A DNA stretch of 64,000 nucleotides from Psychrobium sp051201665 (GTDB lineage: Bacteria > Pseudomonadota > Gammaproteobacteria > Enterobacterales > Psychrobiaceae): the NCBI RefSeq assembly GCF_051201665.1, contig NZ_CP179210.1, forward strand, positions 1,054,001 to 1,118,000. Reading direction: 5' to 3'. Under the pieces are notes generated by a model. It did no database searches. It worked only from the letters and a program-made list of their open reading frames with translations, and was not told where the DNA came from. Positions 54,221 to 63,224 of the stretch are shown piece by piece. The stretch's first letter is position 1. Every line of letters starts with the position of its first letter. The translations under genes and the position numbers were made by a program.

Positions 54221-55135
54221 TCAACTAATTTTGGTCACGGTTTTGTAAGTTTTCCAGTATCTCTGTTCCGATTCATTTGGAGTTAAACCGCCATTATATT
54301 GATGAGGCCTGACGTTACTATAATATCCTGTAATATAATTCACTACTGCCGCCTTGGCTTGCACTAAAGATTGATAACCTACAGTGGGCATCCATTCTGT
54401 TTTAAAACTCCTAAAGAATCTTTCCATCGGTGCGTTATCCCAACAGTTTCCTCGTCTGCTCATGCTTTGCTTGATTTGATATCGCCAAAGTAATTGACGA
54501 TATTTCTTACTCGTATAATGACAGCCTTGATCTGAATGAAACATCACGCCTTTTGGTCTCCCTCGTGACTCAAAAGCCATTGTTAATGCTTGGCTAGTTA
54601 GCGCTGTATCAGGTGAGTAAGACATCGCCCAACCAATAGGTTTTCTGGCGAACAAATCAATCACAACGGCTAAATAACACCAACGATTACCTGCCCATAT
54701 AAAAGTCACATCTCCACACCAAACTTGATTGGGTTCGCTAACAACAAATTGTCTGTCTAAGTGATTCGGTATCGCTGCGTGCTCATTTCCACCTCGTTTA
54801 TAAGCATGCTTAGGTATCTGACAACTCACTAGGCCAAGCTTTTTCATAATGCGGTTTGCTCGGTAGCGGCTTAATGGCATATCTCTAGTCGTTGCTATCT
54901 GAGCTACGCTTCTGGCTCCTGCTGATTCACCACTTTCCGAGAAAATAGCGCGAACCATTAATTCTGCTTTTAAGTGCTTATGACTGGCGTTTTTTGAATT
55001 TTTACGCCAGTAACCATAGCTACTACGATGAATATCAAAGACTTCACAGACTGTTTTTACATCATAGCTCTCTTGTAACGCCTGGACTATTTCAAATTGT
55101 CTAGGGAGTCTGACATCAAGAGAGCTGTAGCCTTT
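54221..55135 (-). CDS. IS3-family transposase OrfB (made by -1 frameshifting)
   Basis: This is the catalytic part with the rve-type DDE core: GDVTFIW (Asp), HSDQG (Asp) and NAPMERFF (Glu), plus an upstream helical HTH_21-like region reached only through the frameshift. An ATG exists at 54958, but the frame is open back to the slippery A-AAA-AAG (55138-55132), where ribosomes shift -1 from OrfA to make the OrfAB transposase. It is intact by eye. Confidence 0.92.
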   Translation of the reverse strand, partial: KGYSSLDVRLPRQFEIVQALQESYDVKTVCEVFDIHRSSYGYWRKNSKNASHKHLKAELMVRAIFSESGESAGARSVAQIATTRDMPLSRYRANRIMKKLGLVSCQIPKHAYKRGGNEHAAIPNHLDRQFVVSEPNQVWCGDVTFIWAGNRWCYLAVVIDLFARKPIGWAMSYSPDTALTSQALTMAFESRGRPKGVMFHSDQGCHYTSKKYRQLLWRYQIKQSMSRRGNCWDNAPMERFFRSFKTEWMPTVGYQSLVQAKAAVVNYITGYYSNVRPHQYNGGLTPNESEQRYWKTYKTVTKIS

Positions 55136-55398
55136 TTTAGTATTTCTTTTTCTAATTCAATCCGTTTTATGCGTTTTTCGAGTTCTTTAATTTTTATCTG
55201 TTCAGGTGTTAATGCAGTCGGTTGGTCTGCTATACCGTTTCGCTCTTTCTTTAATTGTCGTGCCCATTTATCAATGGCTGATTTACTCACTCCGACGGCT
55301 TCGGAAGCTTCTCTGACAGAGTATCCTTCATCAACAACAAGTTGAGCTGTTTCGAGTTTAAATTCTGCTGAATAAGTTGGTCTTGTTCTAGTATTCAT
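55087..55398 (-). CDS. IS3-family transposase OrfA
   Basis: The 103-residue DNA-binding protein has a helix-turn-helix (SAEFKLETAQLVVDEGYSVREASEAVGVSKSAIDKW) and a leucine-zipper-like coiled coil (IKIKELEKRIKRIELEKEIL). The start at ATG 55398 has AGGTGA upstream. The slippery sequence A-AAA-AAG occurs at codons for KK near residue 90, allowing fusion to OrfB. Confidence 0.92.
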   Translation of the reverse strand: MNTRTRPTYSAEFKLETAQLVVDEGYSVREASEAVGVSKSAIDKWARQLKKERNGIADQPTALTPEQIKIKELEKRIKRIELEKEILKKATALLMSDSLDNLK

Positions 55399-55771
55399 TG
55401 ATTCACCTAAAGTTGATGAGGCGTATGATAACACCTCTATTTAAGTGACCAAATTCACTGTACCACTACAGCCCTCGAACCAGGCGGTTACAATGGAGAG
55501 TCGGGAGTTAATTAGATAATTAATAGAAATGACAATATTAAACTTCCCACTTTTTGTCTCTGAGAAAGACCGCTGTGGACATTGGCCTAGAACCAGACGG
55601 TATTCTTAAGGCAAGAGTCGGGAGTTAATTAGATAATTGACGAAATGAAATTGATTAAACTTCCCACTTTTTGTCTCTGAGAAAGACCGCTGTGGACATT
55701 GGTCCTCGAACCAGACGGTTACAATAGAGAGTCGGGAGTTAATTAGATAATTAATAGAAATGACAATATTA

Positions 55772-55950
55772 AACTTCCCAAAGTGCCGCTGTGAATCTAT
55801 GGCCCTCGAACCAGACGGTTCAAGGCGGGAGTTAATTATCACCGCAGGCTTCCCGGTGCATGCCGGGCTTGCGCAATAGTAAAGGAATTAACACCCTTGG
55901 TGTGTATATTGGCTCGGGAACTCAGAACACTGGCGAACACCCCAGGAATT
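55772..55950 (-). ncRNA. ssrS: 6S RNA
   Basis: The ~179-nt minus-strand RNA aligns in order with E. coli 6S: 5' TTCCTGGGGTGTTCGCC, GAGCCAATAT, apical GCATGC loop region flanked by CCCGG/CCGGG, CCTTGAACCGTCTGGTTCGAGG hairpin, and 3' CACAGCGGCACTTTGGGAA. The ends pair over 11 bases (UUCCUGGGGUG with CACUUUGGGAA). It binds sigma-70 RNA polymerase as an open-promoter mimic. It sits next to ygfB with ygfA downstream, the usual neighbourhood, but zapA, normally between ygfB and ssrS, is absent. Confidence 0.88.
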
Positions 55951-55956
55951 GGATTC

Positions 55957-55962
55957 AGTATA
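55957..55962 (-). promoter_or_regulatory. 6S RNA promoter (-10 box)
   Basis: TATACT on the minus strand ends 6 bp before the predicted 5' end of 6S RNA. The -35 region is not clear. Confidence 0.6.
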
Positions 55963-56127
55963 TGTCAGCAAATCGTCCTTGTTAATGGCAAATTGTCCTT
56001 TTCTTGTCCAACCACTATCAATATTGATCTAACTGATGGTTTTATGGACGAAAAATTTATTTTCAATTTTATGTATTTCTACCACCTGATAGAATGAGTA
56101 TCAATTCGAATCGTTAAAGGTGGCATC

Positions 56128-56700
56128 ATGAGCCAAAACACAGATCAAAAAGTTTCATGGCAACAACTATCCAGTGCATTAAACATGGCAGAATTAGGCG
56201 TAACACCAAGTGAATGTCATGGTGTCATTTGCGGGCTAATTTGTGGTGGCATCAATGTAGAAGATAACTCATGGTCTGGTGCGTTTAATGATTTAATGAA
56301 TGATGGCATGGGTTTGCCAATCGATCTTAAAAACTTACTTAAAACATTGTTTGATGCCAGCGTGAATGAATTTGTGAGTGGCGAATATCAAGTAAAGTTA
56401 TTATTAAATGAAGACAACACGTTAAGTGACACTGCATTATCGTTAACTCAATGGAGTGAAAGCTTCATGGCAGGTTTTGCTATTGGTAATGAATCTAAGA
56501 AGAAACTAAGTAAAGAAATTACAGAAGCGCTAGGTGACTTAGGACAAATAAGTCAACTAGACACTGAGATTGAAGACGATGAAGAGTCTGAACGTGCTTT
56601 TGAAGAAATCTCAGAATATGTGCGTTTAAGTGCTATTTTATGTTTCTCGGAATTTGGTCAAAAGCCTGAGCCAGTAAAAGATAAGAAGAACTTACACTAA
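56128..56700 (+). CDS. ygfB: UPF0149 family protein YgfB
   Basis: The 190-residue protein is of UPF0149/YgfB type: helical, acidic, with the C-terminal SERAFEEISEYVRLSAILCF and conserved HGVICGLICGG near the N-terminus. In Pseudomonas YgfB influences gene regulation linked to beta-lactam resistance. The general function is unsettled. A strong AAAGGTGG ribosome site precedes it. It heads the ygfB-pepP-ubiH-ubiI operon and overlaps pepP by 1 base. Confidence 0.93.
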   Translation: MSQNTDQKVSWQQLSSALNMAELGVTPSECHGVICGLICGGINVEDNSWSGAFNDLMNDGMGLPIDLKNLLKTLFDASVNEFVSGEYQVKLLLNEDNTLSDTALSLTQWSESFMAGFAIGNESKKKLSKEITEALGDLGQISQLDTEIEDDEESERAFEEISEYVRLSAILCFSEFGQKPEPVKDKKNLH

Positions 56701-58001
56701 TGATCAACCAATCATTTTTTGCAAACCGTCGACAATCATTGGCAGAGCAGCTAAGTGACAACAGTGCTGCGATTATTTTTTCAGCCCATGAGAAAACGCG
56801 CAGCAACGATACTGAATATCTTTTTCGCCAAGACAGCACTTTCTATTACTTTACTGGCTTTAATGAGCCAGAAGCTGTGTTGGTATTGGTTAAAAAAGAC
56901 AACGGCTTGCAAATCATTTTGTTTAATCGTGATAAAGACGAGATACAAGAAATTTGGCATGGTCGTCGTTTAGGTCAAGCGGCAGCGCTTGAAAAGTTCG
57001 ACATTGATCAAGCGCTATCTGTCGATGAGCTTTCTGATAAATTACCTGAATTAATAGCGGGTTGTGACACCATCTATCACGATTTTTTTGATGACAATGA
57101 CGAGTTCGTTGATGGCTTGCTCGAGGCTCTCAAAGCTAATCCAGATTGTAAAAAAACCTGTCAATTGAGTGATTTACGCGTTATCAGTGATGAAATGCGT
57201 TTATTTAAACAATCACCAGAATTAGCTGTGATGAGAGAGGCCGCTAAAATTTCTAGCGCTGCCCACACTCGCGCTATGCAGCAATGTAAAGCGGGCATGT
57301 ATGAATATCAATTAGAAGCAGAAATACTGCATCACTTTGCGATGAATGGCGCTCGGTTTGCTGCGTACAACACCATTGTTGGTGGCGGTGAAAATGCCTG
57401 TATTTTGCATTACACGGAAAATGAATCGACATTAAACGACGGCGAGCTGGTATTAATTGATGCCGGTTGTGAGCTTCACGGTTATGCGGCTGATATTACT
57501 CGAACATTCCCTATCAATGGCCAATTTAGTGCGCCGCAAAAAGCGATCTATGAACTTGTTTTAAAGGCACAAATTGCTGCTATCAAACTGCTTGTCCCGG
57601 GCAATACCATCAAGCAGGCCAATGACGCTGCTATTGAAATAATGATTAAAGGCTTAATGGAGCTTGAGATCTTAAATGGTGATGTCAGAAAGTTAATTGA
57701 TGATGAAGCGCATCGCGCATTTTACATGCATGGCTTGAGCCATTGGATTGGTTTAGATGTGCATGATGTTGGTGATTATGGCGGAAAAAAACGTACTCGC
57801 GTGCTAGAACCAGGCATGACACTTACCGTTGAACCGGGGCTATATTTTAGCGCTAAACCTGAAATTGACGCTAAATGGCATAACATTGGTGTTCGTATCG
57901 AAGATGATATTTTGATAACAGCCAATGGCAATGAAGTATTGACTAAAGATGTTGTTAAAACGGTTGATGAAATTGAAGCACTCATGAGTGGCGCAAACTA
58001 A
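56700..58001 (+). CDS. pepP: Xaa-Pro aminopeptidase
   Basis: The 433-residue metalloprotease removes N-terminal residues preceding proline. The creatinase N-domain (1-170) and pita-bread catalytic domain show the metal ligands in LIDAGCELHGYAADITRTFP (Asp, Asp), HGLSHWIGLDVHD (His), LTVEPGLY (Glu) and VRIEDD (Glu). The gene keeps its conserved place in the operon with ubiH and ubiI. Confidence 0.95.
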   Translation: MINQSFFANRRQSLAEQLSDNSAAIIFSAHEKTRSNDTEYLFRQDSTFYYFTGFNEPEAVLVLVKKDNGLQIILFNRDKDEIQEIWHGRRLGQAAALEKFDIDQALSVDELSDKLPELIAGCDTIYHDFFDDNDEFVDGLLEALKANPDCKKTCQLSDLRVISDEMRLFKQSPELAVMREAAKISSAAHTRAMQQCKAGMYEYQLEAEILHHFAMNGARFAAYNTIVGGGENACILHYTENESTLNDGELVLIDAGCELHGYAADITRTFPINGQFSAPQKAIYELVLKAQIAAIKLLVPGNTIKQANDAAIEIMIKGLMELEILNGDVRKLIDDEAHRAFYMHGLSHWIGLDVHDVGDYGGKKRTRVLEPGMTLTVEPGLYFSAKPEIDAKWHNIGVRIEDDILITANGNEVLTKDVVKTVDEIEALMSGAN

Positions 58002-58018
58002 CCTCAAAAGGATATCGC

Positions 58019-59254
58019 GTGAGCAAAGTATATGATTTGATTATTAATGGCGGCGGCATGGCGGGAGCTACGTTGGCTTGGGGCCTCAATTATATTCTTG
58101 GTAGTGATCGTGCACTCAATATCGCTATTATTGAAGCTTCAAATGATGATCATAATCATGCTGGTTTTGACGCTCGAGTCATTGCGTTATCTTATGGTTC
58201 ACGACAAATTTTAGAGCAGTTAGCTCTCTGGGATAGTTATCAATCACTGGTAACACCGATTGATAAAATATCTGTGACCGACCGTGGGCACTTTGGCCAA
58301 ACATCTTTACACCCAAGTGAATATCAATTACCTCACCTCGGATACGTTGTTGAATTGGCTGATAGTGGGCGTTTACTGATGGATAAATTAAGCACTGCGT
58401 CAGTTGCCCAAAACGTTACTTGGTATCGACCAAATAGCATCGAATCACTAACGCAACATCAAGAACATGTCGATGTGACTTTGGCTGACGGACAGCAATT
58501 ATCCGCCAAATTAATGGTTGCAGCAGACGGTGCATTTTCTAAAGTGCGTTCCTTGCTTAATATTGATAAAACGGTGACGCAGTTTGGTCAATCCGCCATT
58601 ATCGCCAATGTTGAAACGAGTAGTGCTCATCATGGCGAAGCGTTCGAGCGCTTTACAGAGTCTGGACCGCTAGCGTTTTTACCAATGTCACAAGGGCGCA
58701 GCTCTGTAGTTTGGTCAATGAATACCGATGATGTCGCAGCGACAATGGCGCTTGATGACCAAGCATTCTTGGCAGCATTACAACAAGCATTTGGTTTTAG
58801 GTTAGGCACTATGGTTAAGACAGGGCAACGATTTAGTTATCCACTTAATCAAAACGTTGCCAATGTTCATATCCATCATCGCACCGCCTTAGTGGGGAAT
58901 GCCGCCCAAGCGCTTCATCCTATTGCTGGACAGGGTTTTAATTTAGGCTTGAGAGATGTTGCTGCGTTGATTGATGTGATTGCAACTGCTGTTATGGCGG
59001 ATGTTGATATTGGTTGTTATCAAAGCCTCAATCAATATCAAAAAGCGCGAGTTAATGATCAAGCGCAAACTATTAATGCCACCAGTAGTTTAGTCTCATT
59101 GTTTTCAAATAATCACTGGCCATTAGTGGCAGGGCGTAATATCGCATTAGCCGTTTCAGATTGCGTTGCACCGTTGAAGAAACCAGTAGCAGAGCAAATG
59201 TTAGGTTGGCGTCATCAACTTTCTCGTATGGCCAAGCATCAAGTCCAAGTTTAA
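58019..59254 (+). CDS. ubiH: 2-octaprenyl-6-methoxyphenol hydroxylase
   Basis: The 411-residue FAD monooxygenase hydroxylates the ubiquinone ring. The N-terminal dinucleotide fold GGGMAGATLAWGL and FAD motif GNAAQALHPIAGQGFNLGLRD are present. It starts at GTG 58019 with AAAAGGAT upstream. It is 17 bp after pepP and 19 bp before ubiI, the conserved order. Confidence 0.94.
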   Translation: MSKVYDLIINGGGMAGATLAWGLNYILGSDRALNIAIIEASNDDHNHAGFDARVIALSYGSRQILEQLALWDSYQSLVTPIDKISVTDRGHFGQTSLHPSEYQLPHLGYVVELADSGRLLMDKLSTASVAQNVTWYRPNSIESLTQHQEHVDVTLADGQQLSAKLMVAADGAFSKVRSLLNIDKTVTQFGQSAIIANVETSSAHHGEAFERFTESGPLAFLPMSQGRSSVVWSMNTDDVAATMALDDQAFLAALQQAFGFRLGTMVKTGQRFSYPLNQNVANVHIHHRTALVGNAAQALHPIAGQGFNLGLRDVAALIDVIATAVMADVDIGCYQSLNQYQKARVNDQAQTINATSSLVSLFSNNHWPLVAGRNIALAVSDCVAPLKKPVAEQMLGWRHQLSRMAKHQVQV

Positions 59255-59273
59255 ATAAGGTTAATTTTATTTC

Positions 59274-60539
59274 ATGAATATTCAATCGTTTGATGTGACA
59301 ATTATTGGCGGCGGTATGGTCGGTTTAGCATTGGCAAGCGCGTTAGCAAATAGCGAACTAAAAGTTGCCGTTATTGAAGGTAAAACGCCATCAATGACTA
59401 TTACCGATAAATATGAAATACGTGTTAGTGCGTTATCTGCCGCAAGTAAGAACTTACTGACTAATATTGGCGCATGGCCTTATATCGCGCAAAATCGCCA
59501 TCAACCTTATAGCAATATGAGTGTGTGGGAAAAAGATAGCTTTGGAAAAATTGCCTTTGATGCATCAAGCATTAAATCAGCCAATGAAGCCTCGCTTGGT
59601 GCTATTGTTGAAAACAGCATTGTTCAACAAGCCCTGTGGCAAACCGCTGACGCTGCGCCGAACGTCACGTTATTTCATCCATTTCACTGTCAAAGTGTTG
59701 CCATGGGCGAGCGTGAAACGTGGTTAACATTAGTGGGTGCAAGTGATGATAATAAACACGTCACTCAGTCGTTAACTAGCAAATTGGTTGTTGGCGCTGA
59801 TGGGGCAAACTCGTGGCTGCGCAAACAAGCTGACATTCCGATGACGAGTTGGGATTATGGTCATCATGCTTTAGTAGCGACTATTGAAACTGATATGCCA
59901 CATGACAATACGGCGCGTCAGATTTTTTCGCCAGACGGTATATTGGCGTTTTTACCCCTTAATGAACCTAATTTAAGCTCAATTGTTTGGTCACAATCAC
60001 CAGACAGCGCGCAGCAGTTGCGTGATTGTGATGAAATAGCATTTAATCGCGCGCTCACGGCAGCCTTTGATAATCGTTTAGGCTATTGCCAAGTTAAATC
60101 AGCGCGTGGTGTATTCCCATTAACTATGCGATTTGCGCAATCATTTGCTAAAGAGCGTATTGCCTTGATTGGCGATGCGGCTCATACCATTCATCCACTG
60201 GCTGGATTAGGCGTCAACCTTGGCTTTTTAGACGCTGCTGCACTAGCGCAAGAGTTATTAAAAAACCACAAACAAGGCAAAGATATTGGCGAACTTGCCA
60301 ATTTACGTCATTTTGAACGCTGGCGTAAAAGTGACGCCACCCAAATGATTGCTGCCATGGAAGGTTTTAAGCAGTTATTCGCTGGTAATAATCCGCTGAA
60401 GAAATTAGTGCGAGATATTGGCTTAGTTGCCGTCGATAAACTGCCGCCAGCCAAAGACGTGTTTATTAAACATGCCATGGGATTGACGGGAGATTTACCG
60501 GAGTTGTCTAAATCAGTTTTTTCTAAGGCAGATAGTTAA
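59274..60539 (+). CDS. ubiI: FAD-dependent 2-octaprenylphenol hydroxylase UbiI
   Basis: The 421-residue flavoprotein closely follows E. coli UbiI/VisC (IIGGGMVGLALASAL, VWEKDSFGKIAFD, IADGANSWLRKQADIP-like segment, GDAAHTIHPLAGLGVNLGF). It hydroxylates the C5 position in aerobic ubiquinone synthesis. It ends the operon, followed by a strong terminator. UbiF is a related alternative, but context and sequence favour UbiI. Confidence 0.93.
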   Translation: MNIQSFDVTIIGGGMVGLALASALANSELKVAVIEGKTPSMTITDKYEIRVSALSAASKNLLTNIGAWPYIAQNRHQPYSNMSVWEKDSFGKIAFDASSIKSANEASLGAIVENSIVQQALWQTADAAPNVTLFHPFHCQSVAMGERETWLTLVGASDDNKHVTQSLTSKLVVGADGANSWLRKQADIPMTSWDYGHHALVATIETDMPHDNTARQIFSPDGILAFLPLNEPNLSSIVWSQSPDSAQQLRDCDEIAFNRALTAAFDNRLGYCQVKSARGVFPLTMRFAQSFAKERIALIGDAAHTIHPLAGLGVNLGFLDAAALAQELLKNHKQGKDIGELANLRHFERWRKSDATQMIAAMEGFKQLFAGNNPLKKLVRDIGLVAVDKLPPAKDVFIKHAMGLTGDLPELSKSVFSKADS

Positions 60540-60568
60540 ATCAAATAGTTTAATGAAATGTGAATAAT

Positions 60569-60594
60569 AAAATGGCCGCTTTGCGGCCATTTTA
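60569..60594. terminator. Rho-independent terminator, bidirectional
   Basis: Perfect stem AAAATGGCCGC / GCGGCCATTTT with a short loop between the convergent ubiI and serine hydrolase genes. Confidence 0.88.
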
Positions 60595-60604
60595 GCCTCG
60601 AGCG

Positions 60605-62095
60605 TTACCGAACGCGTTTAAACACTTCGCCATCGTATTTTAGGCTCTGTATTTTATTCGAATCAACGATAATTCTCACTACTTGAGCACGATTTGGGAG
60701 GAACCTCACCCGCATTCCGTCTAAAAATTTATGGGCAGTTGCAACTGAACGAAGCTGTCCAAATTCAAGATAAAACTGCTTGTCTTTGGTTAGTGTAACA
60801 ACAATATTGCCGAAATGTGGATGATGGTAAGTACCGACATAAGATTGCTTTGGCTGTGACAATTGCCATTGTCTTGCTGCCAGTTCTTCTTCGTGTTGTT
60901 CAATCATTATCGGTAACTTAGCAGCGTCTTTCTTTAACTTAATCGCTTTGTTGTTTGCCTTAGTTAATTCGGCTTCATCCTCGAGTAGAGTTGCGTAAAT
61001 GGCGTGCGCAACAACGTTTGTTAATCTTGAGGCTAACAAATCGTCATTGTTCAAAATAACGATACCAATGCCTTTTTCTGGCATGAATGACAAATGGCTA
61101 TGCATTCCCGCATATCCGCCGAAATGATGATAAAGCGTTTCGCCCAAATAAGGGCCAATGTGCCATCCCCATGCATATTGTTCTCGTTTATAGTTTTGAT
61201 AACTAAACCCTGATGTCGCTATTGCTTGTTGTGACTTGGCAATGACTTTCGCTGGGAAGATTTGTTGGCCATCGAGCTTACCTTGGTTTAATTGTATCTT
61301 TATAAAGTTGGCAATATCGTTAGTGGAGCTAATCATGCCGCCAGCAGCGTGCATGGTACTGTCATTTTTCTGAAGATAAACAGGGTTGTTGGTGCCATTT
61401 AAGATGGAATAATAGTTAGGTAATGGCCAACCTTTATCCTTGATAGCACTGAATGTTGTTGAACTTCGTGTGGTTTTCAACGGTGCAAGTACCCTTTGTT
61501 CGAGGATCTGTTGCCAGCTCTTTTGATGAACATTATCAGACCATACACTTAAAATGTTGTAGCCTACATTTGAATATTGAAAGGTATTAAGTGGCGCTTT
61601 TTCATTGGGGTAGCTAACAGACACCAGCTTATTGCGAGTTGGTTCATCATGTAATCCCGTATGGGCTGTCGCCGTTGCTAACGGGCTGTTATCGATACCC
61701 ATTGTATGACCAAGTAGATGCTTTATGGTGACTTTGCTCGCGTCAAAGGTAGAAAATGACATATTAGGGAATAGCGTTGCCATGTTCGTTGATTCGCTGA
61801 TTTGTCCTTGGTGTTCTTTTAATAGCATCGATAATGCGAAATAAGGCTTTGTGATGGACGCAATATAATAGCTGGTATCAGAAGTGGCAGGCTGCTTGGT
61901 GGCGATGTCAGCATAACCGAAATTTCCCCGATAAATTACTTTGTTGTCCTTTACTACCGCAATTGATGTTCCCGACGGGAGCTTAGCGGCAGCCTTGGTT
62001 TCATTGACTATTTTTTCAATGGCTGAAAAGTCTGTTGCAAAAGCGGGTAGCGATAAGCACATGCTGGTGCACAGCAGTAAATTGATGATTTTCAT
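60605..62095 (-). CDS. Secreted serine hydrolase (beta-lactamase class C-like)
   Basis: The 496-residue protein has a signal peptide (MKIINLLLCTSMCLSLPAFA) and a class-C-beta-lactamase/PBP4*-type domain with SxxK (SITK near residue 80), YxN (YSN) and a late HxG-like HFGGYAG. A C-terminal domain of about 120 residues follows. It probably acts on esters or peptides in the periplasm. True beta-lactamase activity is not implied. It is coupled by a 4-bp overlap to the upstream TrmB-like regulator gene. Confidence 0.85.
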   Translation of the reverse strand: MKIINLLLCTSMCLSLPAFATDFSAIEKIVNETKAAAKLPSGTSIAVVKDNKVIYRGNFGYADIATKQPATSDTSYYIASITKPYFALSMLLKEHQGQISESTNMATLFPNMSFSTFDASKVTIKHLLGHTMGIDNSPLATATAHTGLHDEPTRNKLVSVSYPNEKAPLNTFQYSNVGYNILSVWSDNVHQKSWQQILEQRVLAPLKTTRSSTTFSAIKDKGWPLPNYYSILNGTNNPVYLQKNDSTMHAAGGMISSTNDIANFIKIQLNQGKLDGQQIFPAKVIAKSQQAIATSGFSYQNYKREQYAWGWHIGPYLGETLYHHFGGYAGMHSHLSFMPEKGIGIVILNNDDLLASRLTNVVAHAIYATLLEDEAELTKANNKAIKLKKDAAKLPIMIEQHEEELAARQWQLSQPKQSYVGTYHHPHFGNIVVTLTKDKQFYLEFGQLRSVATAHKFLDGMRVRFLPNRAQVVRIIVDSNKIQSLKYDGEVFKRVR

Positions 62096-62964
62096 TTTAA
62101 ATCCCTTTTATCTTGATATTTGTCTTTGTATTGTTGGAAAACGGCATTTCTCGTTGAAATAGGGTGCAGGTGAGCACTTTTTTCTAACAGCGCTTGTGCC
62201 GCTTGAATGTTGCCACTTGGAATAGTTTGTTTGAGTTCGGTAAGAATAATTTCATAGAGTAGCGCGCTATAAATACTCATCGCCATTAAGGCACTGTTCG
62301 AGCGAAAGGCTTGAATGACGCCTTGGCACTGGGCTGTGAGATTGGCAATTAGCATCGCATTGCCATCAGCAGCGAGCTTAAAAGAAACATCATGGGTTGA
62401 TTGATAAATTTCGTGGCCGTTTTGGCGCACTACAACATTTACGTTTTCCAACGTTATTTCTTCATAGGCTTTTATCCAAACTTCGACGCCTCGCGCAGCC
62501 GCTGCTATTAATGCATCTTTAAACAGCGGCAGGGCATCTGGCTCGGCTTCCACCATTAATAAGTGTTGTGAGTTATTAATGAGCTTGATGCTGTGCTCAA
62601 TAACTAAATCGACCTGTGCTATTTGATACACCTGCTCATCGTCTTCCACTGGATTGTCGAGCTGACTGAGGTTATCTTCTAAATTGGATAGTATGTCGTT
62701 AAATTGTTGCTGCTTACGATTTAGAAACTGTTTCCAATCACAGGCAAAATAGCTTTTCTTCTTGTCTGTCGTAAATTCAACCGCTCCTTTCTCTGTCAGG
62801 CTATCAATGGCTTTATAAACATTCGCTGTCGGTTTGTGTAAATGTTTAGCAATGGCATAACCTGTTTGCTTCCCTTTGGTAAGCAGTGCTAAATAGATTT
62901 CAGCCTCTAACGAGGTAAACCCCATTTGCTCAAGCTGTTGGCATATTTGATTATGTGATGACAT
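62092..62964 (-). CDS. TrmB-like transcriptional regulator
   Basis: The 290-residue protein has a TrmB-type winged helix (residues 8-75, SLEAEIYLALLTKGKQTGYAIAKHLHKPTANVYKAID) and a coiled-coil linker. A C-terminal effector region with a PLD-like start follows (LINNSQHLLMVEAEPDAL). TrmB proteins are commoner in archaea. Here the gene overlaps the serine hydrolase gene, implying that it controls it in response to an unknown small molecule. Confidence 0.8.
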   Translation of the reverse strand: MSSHNQICQQLEQMGFTSLEAEIYLALLTKGKQTGYAIAKHLHKPTANVYKAIDSLTEKGAVEFTTDKKKSYFACDWKQFLNRKQQQFNDILSNLEDNLSQLDNPVEDDEQVYQIAQVDLVIEHSIKLINNSQHLLMVEAEPDALPLFKDALIAAAARGVEVWIKAYEEITLENVNVVVRQNGHEIYQSTHDVSFKLAADGNAMLIANLTAQCQGVIQAFRSNSALMAMSIYSALLYEIILTELKQTIPSGNIQAAQALLEKSAHLHPISTRNAVFQQYKDKYQDKRDLK

Positions 62965-63224
62965 GATTTTAATTTATTAGTAGTTTATGCTGCTACTATA
63001 TTTTTTGTCTTGATTTATTACAAATAGTAAATGTAACAACCTGTAAACTACTCGTTAAATGTTTCTCAGGGTAAGGAAATTTTTTACTCAAAGAATTTAA
63101 GAGTGAAAACTCTGTATTGCTCTAAAACCCTTTGTTATCAGTTGTTTCTGTACAAAGTGTTGAATTCCATAAATTGGAAAAAAGTTTCCGTATGTTTCCA
63201 AATGTGAAAAATATGAAATTTATT

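Larger units (their letters stand above)
54213..55470 (-). mobile_element. IS3-family insertion sequence, complete
   Basis: The element is 1258 bp. Its ends TGTAGTGGTCAACTAATTTT and the complement of the right end TGTAGTGGTACAGTGAATTT form imperfect inverted repeats beginning TG, both continuing towards TTGGTCAC. The 3-bp duplication GCC (54210-54212 and 55471-55473) sits inside a 6S-derived repeat. Removing the IS and one GCC restores a normal repeat unit. OrfA and OrfB overlap by a -1 frameshift signal. It looks intact. Confidence 0.95.
54012..55770 (-). repeat. Tandem array derived from the 3' part of 6S RNA, interrupted by an IS
   Basis: Four units of about 110-117 bp (55657-55770, 55540-55656, 54165-54212 plus 55474-55539, 54055-54164) and a partial unit (54012-54054) follow the 6S gene in its direction of transcription. 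Each carries, in the order of the 6S 3' half, TTAACTCCCG, ACCGTCTGGTTCGAGG, CACAGCGG (CGCAGCGG in some) and GGGAAGTTT. Relative to 6S they gain an insert of about 15 bp (CTTTCTCAGAGACAAAAAG) near the end and lose complementary bases of the last hairpin. Unit B is split by the IS3-family element. These are not CRISPR repeats, as there are no unique spacers. Confidence 0.85.

Noticed and set aside
54012..55770. Possible CRISPR array
   Set aside because: The units are ~110-117 bp, contiguous, with no unique spacers and no cas genes. Homology to the 6S 3' portion explains them.
55606..55842. 78-codon minus-strand frame
   Set aside because: It runs through the 6S 3' end and two repeat units and reflects repeat sequence, not a protein.
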